Assembly (NCBI GenBank): GCA_023614405.1
Contig: JAJUPC010000041.1
Span: 744,001 to 808,000 of the forward strand
Length of the DNA: 64,000 nucleotides
From: Avena insularis
Lineage: Eukaryota > Streptophyta > Magnoliopsida > Poales > Poaceae
Direction: 5' to 3'
The position numbers were made by a program, and so were the translations under genes. The notes below the pieces were generated by a model. That model was given only the letters and a program-made list of their open reading frames with translations. It made no database searches and had not been told where the DNA came from. Shown in pieces: positions 38,001-47,672 of the stretch (position 1 is its first letter; the number at the start of each line of letters is the position of its first letter).

Positions 38001-38324
38001 ACAAAGCTATCAAATTGCTAAGTACGAGGATGTTGTTAGGAGAGAGGCTATGGGGAAGTACCCGGAAGTGCCGGAGGACATCTAGGAAGAAGTCGTATAC
38101 TAGGAAGATTACGCCACGTATCAGCTGAGCTTTGAGGTACACCTTCTCTCCGGCTTGGGGGAAGGAGTCACTTCATCGGCCGGCGCCGGCCACCAGGCCA
38201 AGACCTCCATCGTAGGGAGATACCCCTCGACGATGAGTTCTTGCAGGTATTCAGCGGAGAGGTCAGAACCCTTCCACACTCCCTTGTGGGAGTCGGCATC
38301 TTCTTTTGCAACATTCATATCCAC
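35083..38324 (-). pseudogene. Antisense intron-containing gene of element I (Transposase_28-like)
   Basis: On the reverse strand an N-terminal exon opens MDMNVAKEDADSHKGVW and includes LSAEYLQELIVEGYLPT. After a frameshift near 38150 it reads FFLDVLRHFRVLPHSLSPN and LIALCEGYLGIKPRLDIL, then CGTISFKIRP. This is the order of the plant 'putative gypsy type transposon' domain. Later exons hold WFTRWIQHLQHRIELMHKY (37640-37410, ending at donor GTAACT), a low-complexity acidic part (36957-36391, donor GTAAGT) and a coiled coil (about 35792-35600, LKNEIAQLKEQNQ). A shared layout with element II argues for a real spliced gene. Its function is unknown. Frameshifts and an in-frame stop make this copy non-functional. 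Confidence 0.65.
36181..36276 (+). repeat. Duplicated internal polypurine-tract-like motif
   Basis: CTCGGGGGCTAC occurs at 36181-36192 and 36265-36276, each preceded by a TCTAGTCGGAA.TATT segment, an 84-bp tandem duplication. It copies the form of the true tract just before the 3' LTR (CTGGGGCTAC, 38380-38389). It lies in an intron of the antisense gene. Element II has TTGGGGGCTAC at 48943-48953 in the matching region. Confidence 0.6.
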
Positions 38325-38389
38325 CTAGATGAAGCATTCAATACCAATAGGCAAGACGGCGCAAGATCTCAAAGACCTCCTGGGGCTAC
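38325..38389 (+). promoter_or_regulatory. Polypurine tract region of element I
   Basis: The segment between the antisense gene start and the LTR ends CCTCCTGGGGCTAC directly before TGTTGGGG. That is the position of the plus-strand primer. Unlike element II, almost no upstream region is left for an antisense promoter, so part was lost or it overlaps the LTR. Confidence 0.6.
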
Positions 38390-38913
38390 TGTTGGGGATA
38401 TGCTAAATGGGTATCACCATTGCATGTCTCTAATCCAGCTAAACCGGGTGGCCCACAGTTGGTAGCATGGCCCATGGCCTGCTGGGCGGCCCAGTTAGAC
38501 GGATCAGAAGGGAGTCCCATGCCGGATATAGGAAGGCTATGTAGGAGTCACCGATATACTCGGAACCTTGGAGTACAAGACACAAAGACTAGTTAGTATT
38601 AGTGTTGGACTCTGTATCTTGTCTAGCAAGGTCCTTTCCTTGTAACCCTAGGTTCTGGAGACATGTGGGAGCCTTTAGGGAAAGACACATAACGTACAAT
38701 GTACAACACCTCGTACAATGAATCGATCCCTGTAACTCAGCTTACTGCCATTATAATGATTTATAGCAGGAGTAGATTTCCACGACAATTGTGGGACTTG
38801 AATCTGGGTAATATGTGTTACCTCGTACCTACCAACTCTCCTCTTACCCCACATCTCTAAAAATGCTCTATGAGGACACCCTCCATGGCATACTCGTCGG
38901 CAATACCACGATA
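38390..38913 (+). mobile_element. 3' LTR of element I
   Basis: It starts TGTTGGGGATATGC after the polypurine tract and ends near CAATACCACGATA, about 524 bp. The end looks like a mutated ..CGACA. It shares the layout of the W and II LTRs (GGTGGCCCAC, GGAGTCCC and CCTTGTAACCC segments) but is clearly diverged. No target duplication can be tested because the 5' end of element I is missing. Confidence 0.75.
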
Positions 38914-39589
38914 GGTTTTATTTTTGCAACTTTCATTTCAACATACTATAGTATTTTCAATGGAAAATAGGTGGACAGACTACTACTAGTAGTAGTAGCC
39001 ATGACATGGAAAAATGTACTTTCATCTTGTTCCCCTACATGCAGAAGTCCTATAATAGGACGAAAAGTATATACACTGGATATAATGCACAATACGGTTG
39101 TGTCCGTGTTCATTTTGGCATGTTGCATGTGTTCATAGATATTTTTGTACAAGGTACATGGAATTACACGTGTACATCATCCAACCGCGCAGCAAAATGA
39201 GAGACGTGCACGGACACCAGATACACCATATTTTGCTCAAGTCAGGTAACATGCATGACTTTGTGTGGCTCTGAATCATTGATAGGTGGGCCCTGTTTAG
39301 GTTGGCCCCACTTGCTACTGAGAATCTGCATGCATCATGCGCTCAGAGCCACTAGAGACGTCCACGACAGAAATTACAATTTGCAACTAGTTGCACCGGC
39401 AACAAGCTATTGCATGTCGCATTTCCATGTTTTCAGATAATGGGAAATAAATAATGAACAAATCATATTTATATAGTCATCTATAAATTTCCATCCCAAA
39501 ATATTACGAGTACATGGTCTGGCCACCACAAAATGAACAAATGAACACAAGATATTGTTCGATTAGGTTTTTTATTTTTCACACAAGTC

Positions 39590-39990
39590 ACATAAGTTTG
39601 ACCTCATTTTGATAAATCGACATGATGTCATTCAAGTTGACAGAGTTAATTAGCTATAGGGAGTTTGAAAACTCATAAAACATGGGAATTGTAAGTAAAA
39701 CACGTTGGTCCACTTAATATGTCTAGAAGCTTGGCTTATGGCATTGAGATCCATATTCTTCAGACCTTCTTTATGTAAAAGAAACATCTTGTCATCACTC
39801 AGTAAACTTAGTATTTTCTTTCCTCCTAGTTGGAAACTCACACCAATGACATCGTTTACTACAAGAAGATGCACCCATCTACCTACGAAAAGACATTTAA
39901 TCCAAGAGCAATATATCGCGCTTCTACTTGTAGCACAAGTTTAACCTAATTTCGTTAAATCGACAAGAAGTCACTAAAGTGTGTGAAGTT
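39590..39990 (+). repeat. Repeat segment B, left copy
   Basis: Segment B includes TTTGACCTCATTTTGATAAA near the start, ACTCATAAAACATGGGAA, TGGTCCACTTAATATGTC, and GACATTTAATCCAAGAGCAA near the end. It matches 52615-53010 and 53153-53540 in the same orientation. The left copy and 52.7-kb copy share a readable reverse-strand frame, which may be chance or an old coding origin. Confidence 0.75.
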
Positions 39991-40102
39991 AGCTAGGAAG
40001 CTTAAAAATCCTAGTACTAAAAACTTGGGTATTACGTATAAGAAAACGTGGTCAAGTGTGTGTCATAATTGGGGCAATTGAATTTTGTTTTAACTGTGGT
40101 TG

Positions 40103-40303
40103 TCTCGTAGGAGTGAAGTGCTTGATAGTTAACACGGTCGGTGGAAGTACAAGTTACATCAAGGACCTCATAAAATGAAAATTGCATCCAAGTCCATGCA
40201 TTTAGCACAAGGACCCTAAAACTGAGCAATGCAGTATGTGTTTTGAGGTTTAAACTTACTAGCGTTCATTGTGCTAAAGACTATCAATAGAATCTTTCTA
40301 GAT
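40103..40303 (+). repeat. Repeat segment A, left copy
   Basis: The stretch GTTACATCAAGGACCTCATA through GCATTTAGCACAAGGACCCT and GTGTTTTGAGGTTT matches 51679-51888 closely. It ends where truncated element II gag begins, so the same host segment lies on both sides of that element. Confidence 0.8.
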
Positions 40304-41650
40304 CGCAGGGAAGACGACAAAGAGCAATGTCGGGAGGAGGATCGGCAAAGGATGCCACCTCCTAGACATACAAGTCGTCCGGCTGAACCTCACCACAATG
40401 GGGGAAACGACGGACGAAGGAACGACGGACGTCATGCCAAGTGAAGCTGGCAGGGGGCTCGTCGTAATCAAGACCCTCCCTGAAACCGTAATAATGACGC
40501 TCCAGATGGAGGCCAGCACTCAGCCAGAAACAATCCACCTACACCACCACACTCTCCATAAGTAGCCATCATACCGGCTCTCGAGGAGAGCGTCGTGGCG
40601 GAGAGGTAGTGGCAGAAGTAGAAGTCCGGCTCCAAGGCACCGCAGCCACATCCAACAACCAAGACGGCGTTCCCTGTTACCAAGTGACGCGAGACACCGG
40701 ATCCACTCTAACATAGAGGCACGGCGCTATCAGAGCGATAATATCTACGTGGGTCCAAAATTCTTTGGACCACGAATTCGACAAACACACTTCCCGGAAG
40801 GATTTGTTATCTCAAGACACATCCAATCCTACGACGGTGTGGCCCGACTAGATACCTAGCTCTAGGATATTTTCCAGGCTTGCTACATCCCCAAAGGTAG
40901 AAATAGCTTGGTTGCGACCCGGTATCTCCCTCTTATGATGAGAAAGACGGCATGATCCTGGCTCAATGAACTTCTGGAAAACACCATTCACAACTGGTAT
41001 GACATGCAAAGCGCATACTTTCGGAATTTCGAAGGCACATATCGGAGGCCCTGTACGGTAGGAGACCTGCAGCGTTGCACCCAGAAAGCTGGAGAAACTT
41101 GCCGAGATTATCTTGGATGATGGATCGACACCAAGAACTCCTGTGAAGGGGTAAATGAGCAAACTGCGATTGAAGCTTTCATTGCAGCACTCCCAATTGG
41201 TTAACTATGTCACCGTTTGAAGTGCGGCAAGGTCACTGATCTGTGAGAGATGATAGAAACGGCAAGCAAATATGCAGATGCCGATGATGACGCAGAAGGA
41301 CTACTGCACGTCCTGGCTGTACCACCATCGACAAAACAGCCGAAGCAATAAGCTCAGAAGCACAAGAACACCTCAGAAGAAAAGCCCAATACGAAAACCA
41401 AAGATGTCACTTCTACTTTCGAGTCTGGAGGATGAGGAGGGCGCGGTAGCGGCCGTGGATGCAGTCATGGGACGTCAAGTGTCCAGGGTAGAGGAGAACA
41501 GTAACCTGGCAAAACCTACTCCTGGTCTGACATTGCCAACAATCCGTGTGTGCATCACTTAGATGCCAACGGGGGCTCGTCCCACAGAAATGCGGAGTGT
41601 CATTTGAACGACAAATAAAGAAAGACGATTCCGTTGGCTATAGGGCTAAG
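40304..41650 (+). pseudogene. Degenerate gag of Tat-type element II (5' truncated)
   Basis: It starts inside the basic linker (GREDDKEQCREEDRQR-like), matching element W gag. It passes to GFVISRHIQSYDGVARLD and the capsid pieces TIHNWYDMQSAYFRNFEG and TVGDLQRCTQKAGE (about 40980-41090). A His/Cys-containing segment near 41550-41620 (CVHHLDANGG, then HRNAEC) lies where a zinc knuckle would be. Stops and frameshifts are frequent. The 5' LTR, PBS and gag N-terminus are absent. Confidence 0.75.
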
Positions 41651-42560
41651 CTAAAGAAGGGAAAGAAGAATCCTGAAAAAGAAAAAGAGACCAAGGAAGA
41701 TTCTGACATGGAGGAAGCAGATCCTTCAAATCCCAAGTCGGATGGAAAGAAGAACTTCCCAACAAAGAAAGACACTTATATCACTTTCCTTGGGTCTCAA
41801 CCAGCTAAGGTCAAGAAAGCAGTCTTGCATGAGCTCAACACAACTTTTTCGGCTGTCCCTCAATTCTTGGACTGGTCGGAAGTAACGATCACCTTTGACA
41901 GTGCTGATCATCCGCCTAAGTTACACAGGTGAGGAAAATACGCATTAGTCGTTAATCCACTTATTGACGGCTATGGTTTCTCCAAGACTCTCATGGACGG
42001 CGGCAACAATATCAACATCCTCTACATCGAAACACTACGTCATATGATGATCTTGGAAACTCAGCTCAATCACAACTCTATGATCTTTCACGGAGTTGTC
42101 CCGGGAAGACAAGCAAATTCCCGAGGAGAGATCACTTGGATGTTACTTTTGGAACTCCAAAGAATTACCGGACAGAAGCAATTTCCTTCAAAGTGGTCCC
42201 GTTCAAAAGCGCGTACCATGCTATATTCGGACGTCTGGTCGACTAGGCTTTCATGGCTCGTCCTTGTTACATTTATAATATGATGAAAATTCCATGTCGA
42301 AAGGGCGTGATCACCATAAGGGGGGACCCAAAGAAAGCACGAGAGTGCGAAGACAGAAATACCGCCTTTGCTGAAGCCGTACTACATGCCCAGGAGTACC
42401 AGGAGATCAAGAAGACCATAGACCCGTGCAAGATGCCCGCAACGAAGAAGGAGGTGACAAAACCGACTCCGGAGTTCAAGGCATCAGAAGAGATGAAGAC
42501 GACGCCGTTGAAGGATGATGATCCCTCCAAGGTGACCCAGATAGGGTAGGTTTAAATAGC
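41650..42560 (+). pseudogene. Protease region of element II
   Basis: The frame reads LMDGGNNINILYIETLRHM near 41985-42045, then FHGVVPGRQANSRG. The usual D-S-G/D-T-G active site is DGG here, with NN following, so activity is doubtful. Frameshifts near 42150 and 42240 interrupt the second half, which resumes as MARPCYIYNMMKIP and CEDRNTAFAEAVLHAQEYQE (42253-42430), followed by a Lys/Thr-rich linker into RT. Confidence 0.75.
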
Positions 42561-42572
42561 GCATAGGAAAGA

Positions 42573-43936
42573 GTGATCGTCAAGTTCCTCCAAGAAAATC
42601 AAGCTATCTTCGCATGGCAGCCATCTGACATGACCGGAGTACCTAGGGAACTTACTGAGCACTCTCTAAATGTACACCCAAATGCTAAACCCGTGAAACA
42701 GTCCTTACAATGTTTCAGCAATGAAAAGAGAAAAGCAATAGCTAAGGAACTAGCCCGGCTATGGTCCCTAAAAATGACACCACTAATTTAAGGATGTGTG
42801 TTGATTATACTGCCTTGAATAAGGCTTATCCCAAAGATCCGTTTGCTTTGCCTAGAATTGATCAAGTTATCGATTCTACGATAGGCTCGGAACTCCTATG
42901 TTTTCTCGACGCATATTCCGGTTATCACCAAATTCGGATGAAGGAAATAGACAAAGTCAAAACTTCATTCATAACCCCCTTCAGAACCTTCTGTTTCATT
43001 ACGATGCCCTTTGGGCTCAAGAACGCGGGAGCTACGGATCAGCGCACTATGCAGCGTTACCTCCACGATCAAATCGGATGCAATGTACATGCATATGTGG
43101 ACGACATAGCGGTGATGTCCAAAAAGAAGGAAACGCTAATTTCCGACTTGGAGGAAATGTTCGCTAATCTACAAAAATACAACATAATGCTTAACTCGAA
43201 GAAATGTTTCTTTGGAACACCAACTAGGAAATTGTTAGGTTTCATCGTGTCTCAAAGAGGCATAGAGGTGAACCAAGACAAAATTAAGGCTATACTCAAT
43301 ATTTCTAGGCCGAATCACCTGAAGGACGTTCAAAGACTAACTAGTTGCATTGCTGCAGTCAGTCGGTTTATAAGCCAGCTAGGTGAAAGAGCCACACCAC
43401 TTTACAAGCTCCTGAAAAAGACCAAAAAGTTCGTTTGGACTGATGAAGCTAAATATGCACTACAAGACCTGAAAGCAGTACTCTCATCTGCTCCTATCCT
43501 TACAGCACCGGAACCTCGTGAACCGATGTTGCTATATCTCACTATGACAAACAGAGTCTTCAGTGTCGTCATGGTGGTGGAGAGAACAGAGGAAAAGCAG
43601 GAACACCTGGTGCAGGGTCCGACATACTACCTCAGCAAAGTCTTCACTGAATCAAAGCAGCGGTATCCGCACTATCAAAAGCTGGCTTACAGTGTGGTTT
43701 TAGCATCCCGGAAGTTACGACATTACTTTCAGGAACATCCAATTACCATTGTGAGCGTAGCTCCCATGAGAGACATAATCAATAACAGTGATGCTATAGG
43801 ACGTGTCACAAAATGGGGCATAGAGCTTTCAGCTTTCGACATTGAGTGCAAACCTCGTACAACAATCAAATCCCAAATACTCGCTGAATTTGTTGCTGAT
43901 TGGATAGAGATAACGGAAAATATGACCCTCCCCTAG
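42573..43936 (+). pseudogene. Reverse transcriptase and RNase H tether of element II
   Basis: The start reads FLQENQAIFAWQPSDMTGVPREL. A small deletion with frameshift at about 42760 removes the segment before the next frame. From there a single 391-codon frame (42761-43936) carries LRMCVDYTALNKA, FLDAYSGYHQI, the active site YVDD at 43094-43105, the thumb LLGFIVSQRGIEVN and the inactive tether ESKQRYPHYQKLAYSVV. All core RT blocks are present. The N-terminal frameshift and a TAG at 43937 are the breaks. This is the best preserved polymerase in the window. Confidence 0.9.
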
Positions 43937-44164
43937 TCGGAATATTGGACCTTGCATTTTGACGGGTCTAAGGCCCTCGGGGGCTCGGGGGCTGGCATGG
44001 TGCTCAAATCACCCCAAGGAGATAAACTTTTCTATGTGTTGCAGGTCCACTTCATAGCAACAAACAACATTGTCGAATATGAAGCACTATGGCATGGAAT
44101 CCGGATTGCTAAGGATATCGGCATCCGACGACTTATGTGTTGTGGAGATTTAGATCTTGTTGCC
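43937..44164 (+). pseudogene. Second RNase H of element II, first half
   Basis: After the TAG the frame continues WTLHFDGSKALGGSGAG (first catalytic D), NNIVEYEALWHGIRIAKDIG (catalytic E) and ends GDLDLVA at the solo LTR. A typical domain reads GDSxLV at this place, so the Asp is kept and the Ser is changed. The domain resumes at 45588. The additional RNase H supports Tat lineage. Confidence 0.85.
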
Positions 44165-45582
44165 TGATGTCTATGCACTTCTATTCTTGTAGACAGTTGT
44201 TGGGCCTCCAAGTGTAGAGGTTTGTAGAACATCAACAAGTTTTCCCTTAAGTGGATCACCCAAGGTTTATCGAACTCAGGAAGGAAGTGGTCAAAGGTAT
44301 TCCCTCTCAAGCAACCCTGCAATCAAGATACAAGAAGTCTCTTGTGTCCCCAACACACCCAATACACTTTTCAGGTGTATAGGTGCACTAGTTCGGCGAA
44401 GAGATAGTGAAATACAAGTGATATGGATAATTATAAGTGGTAACGGTGATAAGAAAGTAGCTTGATGGCATGGAAAAGACTAAAGTAGAACTGAAATAAA
44501 GAAGGAAGCAAGCAAACATGTAACAGATCTAATAGCAAAAGGTGTTTTAGTGCTTAGAAACAAGGCCTAGGGATCATACTTTCACTAGTAAACACTCTCA
44601 TATAAATATATTCTTCTTTATGATACTACGCTGAACTACTCTCCGGTTGGACGGTTCCAACAAACTATGCTATAACAGCACACCTCAAAGTAAGCCTTTC
44701 CCATCTAGATAACCCCACACAATGACCTTGAGGTCTAGACGGTTCCAACAAACACCACAATTTCATAGAAACATCCAACTCCAAATGTAACTCATAACAA
44801 GTAATTGAAATCTCTAGCCTAAGTGCCACCATGGTGTGCACGCTGTCACTTTCACACACATGGGGAGAGCAGAGATCTATTAAAGCACTTGAGTAGCAAG
44901 GTAGATCTATAGATTACAAGCTCATGATCTCAATAAGGTCATGCATAGAGAGAGAGATGAACACATAGCTACCGGTAGAACCCTTATCCTCGAGAGAGAA
45001 CTACTCCCTCCTCATCATGGGAATAAGCAATGGTGATGGAGATGGCGGTGGAGATCGACGGAGATGGCTCCGGGGGCACTTCCTCGTCCCAGCAGGGTGC
45101 CAGAACAAAGACTTTATGTCCCCTGAATCTCCCCTTCGGTGGCGGCGGCGCTGTGGAACTTTTCGTGGATTTCTAATTGACTATTTAGGGTTTCAGTATC
45201 AGGAGGAATATATAGGCGAAAGAGGCAAGGTTGATGGCCGGCCAGGGGGCCCACATCATGCCCTGGCGTGGCCTAGGGTTGGCCGCGCCATGGGGGTGTG
45301 TGGCCAGGCCCTGGCCCTCCTCCGTCTCGTATTCTGGCTCCGTTAGTCTTCCGATAAAATAGGAACTTTGGCTTTTGTCCCGTCCAATTCCGAGAATATT
45401 CATTTTCTGATTTTCCTGGAACCAAAAACAGCTGAAAACAGGCAACTGGCACTGTGGCATCTTGTTAGTAGGTTAGTCCAAGAAATCATATGAAAAGTAC
45501 ACCAAAGTGTGGACAAAACATGGCAAAGTAGATAAAACCAAGCATGGAACATCAAAATTATAGATACATTTGCAATGTATCA
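44165..45582 (-). mobile_element. Solo LTR of the Athila-type family
   Basis: Reverse strand: starts TGATACATTGCAAATGTATC and ends TAGACATCA, 1418 bp. The 5-bp sequence TTGCC flanks it on both sides (44160-44164 and 45583-45587), a perfect target duplication. The family is that of the 5' LTR at 13772-15329 (shared GTTTTTGGTTCCAG and GGAATTGGACGGGACAAAAG segments). A solo LTR arises by recombination between the two LTRs of a full insertion. It splits the second RNase H of element II, which otherwise would read straight across. Confidence 0.95.
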
Positions 45583-45986
45583 TTGCCCAACAAGTGTCGG
45601 ATATTTGTAATGCAAATAAACACATGGTAGCATATAGGGTTGTAGTGGATGAACTAGCTAAATCGTTCGAAGGGTTTGAGGTTCAACACATCCCTAGAAC
45701 AGAAAATGAGGAAGCAGATGCATTATCTCTTATAGGCTTTGCACGGAAAAAGGTCCCGGATGGCGCTTTTTTAGAGCACCTCAAAGTTCCCTCTATAAAA
45801 GGAGTAGATGAGGAATATCCGACCAAGTCCGATTCACCTTTAATAGCAGTTCTGGCTGTAATTCCCAGCTGGACTCAACCCTACCTTGATTTCTTGGCAT
45901 ACATAAAATTACCCGAAAACGATGTCCTGAGCCGGCATATCGTCCGACGAGCAAAAACCTATACAATAATATATGGAGCTCTATAA
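45583..45986 (+). pseudogene. Second RNase H (second half) and integrase linker of element II
   Basis: The frame resumes QQVSDICNANKHMVAYR, immediately continuing the RNase H motif cut by the solo LTR. The last catalytic position lies in RTENEEADALS (about 45700-45730). A linker follows (VPDGAFLEHLKVPSIKG and SWTQPYLDFLAYIKL). The frame ends with TAA at about 45986, where the integrase frame overlaps in a shifted phase, so there is one frameshift. Confidence 0.85.
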
Positions 45987-47179
45987 GCAGAGTGTGTCTG
46001 GGGTCTTTCAGTGTTGCATATCTCCAGATGAAGGAGTGGAAACCTTACGAGAAATCCACGAAGGCGAATGCGGCCATCATGCTGCAGCCAAATCTTTAGT
46101 GGCAAAAGCTTTTAGACATGGTTTTTTCTGGCTTATAGCCAAGGCAGATGCCGAACGACTGGTCAAGATGTGCAGAGGCTGCCAAAAGTACGCCAAACAA
46201 GCTCATGTTTTTCTGGATGATCAGCTACGAACAATACCTATAACATGGCCTTTCGCGGTCTGGGGGCTTGACATGGTAGGACCGTTTAAACAGGCTCCAA
46301 GTGGATTTACTCACCAATTAGTGATGGTGGATAAATTCACAAAATGGATTGAGGCTGAACACATCACAAGTTGTGATGGAGCAACAGCCAGAAGATTTGT
46401 CGAGGATGTTATAATTCGATATGGTTATCCGCATAGCATTATCACGGACAACGGGAGCAATTTTTCTATGGGAGAACTTGTCGAGTTCTACGACGAACAA
46501 AATATCCGGCTTGATATTGCGTCAGTCGCACATCCACAAGCTAATGGACAAGTTGAAAGAGCAAATGGTTTAATCCACCAAGGCCTCAAACCAAGAAGCA
46601 CCACTACGTCGTGCTGCGGGGGCTTGGGCAGATGAATTACTGTTTGTAATATGGAGTTTGCGAACAACTCCGAACAGGTCAACCGGATATACACCTTTCT
46701 TCTTGGTCTATGGTGCATAAGTTGTTCTTCTTAGTGATTTGATTCATACTTCTCCCCGAGTGTCTGCATATATCAAAGAGGATGCCGACATTTCTGGACA
46801 AAATGATCTTAATTTAATCAAAGAAGTTCGTGTTGTTGCTGAAATAAGATCAACAGCCTATCAGCAGAAGTTATGCAAGTATCATAACCAGAGAGTCAGG
46901 AATTGGTCTTTCAATAAGGGCGATTTGGTTCTCCATCTTATGCAGAAAAGAAAGCACAAACTTTCCCTAGTATGGGAAGGGACCTTTTTAGTTAGTCGAG
47001 TATTGCACAATGGTTCTTACTATCTAACTGATATGCGGCCAGTCAAAGAAAGACCTGCTACTAAGAAGAGAAAGAGAGCTCCCGGAAGAATTAGACAGAC
47101 CATGGAATATTGCTCAGCTACATCCCTTTTATTCTTAAAATTTTTTCTTTGTAATCATATATGTGTACATGTTCAATAA
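45973..47179 (+). pseudogene. Integrase of element II
   Basis: The first frame (45973-46635) holds the zinc-binding HHCC region (HEGECGHH, then MCRGCQKY) and the catalytic core: D at 46270-46272 (GLDMVGPF), D at 46447-46449 (TDNGSNF) and E at 46555-46557 (NGQVERANG), the canonical DD35E spacing. A frameshift at about 46610 precedes SLRTTPNRSTGYTPFFLVYG. The C-terminal frame (46739-47179) reads FNKGDLVLHLMQKRKHKLS and LVSRVLHNGSYYL, the GPY/F-like tail. Catalytic residues are complete but the gene is broken. Confidence 0.9.
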
Positions 47180-47672
47180 GAAATAAAGTATTGGTTGCCT
47201 CAATTTTTCTGAGAAGTTTTATATTACCATCTTATTTCCGAATGATCATGTCACCGTCGAAAATCCCAAAATATTTGAAAGTACATTATGCTCATGTTTG
47301 TTCTGGTTAAGATTTTTCGATTCTAAAAATGCTACCTTCGGGTATAAATCTAAATTTTCTAGTCTATACTTGGGTTCTTTATCTAATTGCCAGATGCGGG
47401 CATTTTCTGATTAGTGAATTGTTGGTACTAGAACTCGGCTTTGTTTCCGAGTTTAAATTGTTTTAGCAATTGAGCTCCGTTGATCGGTAAAGTTTTTGTG
47501 TTGAAAGTTGGCCGGCTCATGAAAGGGATGAGGCAGAAAGCTAGATAAGCGATAAGTATAGGCAAAACAAAAAAGTTCTTATATAAACATTTCAGGCACA
47601 ACAGAAATAAAGCCAAAAAGTGCTAAATAGAAGCATCAAATCTTAGCACTAGCAAAAATATTATACTACTTA
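47180..47672. other. Spacer between integrase and antisense gene, element II
   Basis: The sense side carries AATAAAG-type signals just after the integrase stop (about 47178-47190). No coding frame is supported. It corresponds to 34.46-35.08 kb of element I. Confidence 0.5.

Larger units (their letters stand above)
38914..40303. other. Low-copy-looking sequence between elements I and II
   Basis: No LTR, terminal repeat or supported gene is visible. Two segments recur right of element II: 39590-39990 (segment B) and 40103-40303 (segment A). A 10-bp inverted repeat, GTGGCTCTGA, lies at 39265-39274 and 39343-39352. The rest shows no recognisable feature. Confidence 0.5.

Noticed and set aside
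39265..39352. 10-bp inverted repeat GTGGCTCTGA as a MITE
   Set aside because: The arms are short, no target duplication flanks them and no second copy was seen.
45628..45640. TTGTAGTG as the missing right end of the CACTA element
   Set aside because: It lies in the RNase H coding frame of element II, is too far away, and lacks the rest of the terminal repeat.
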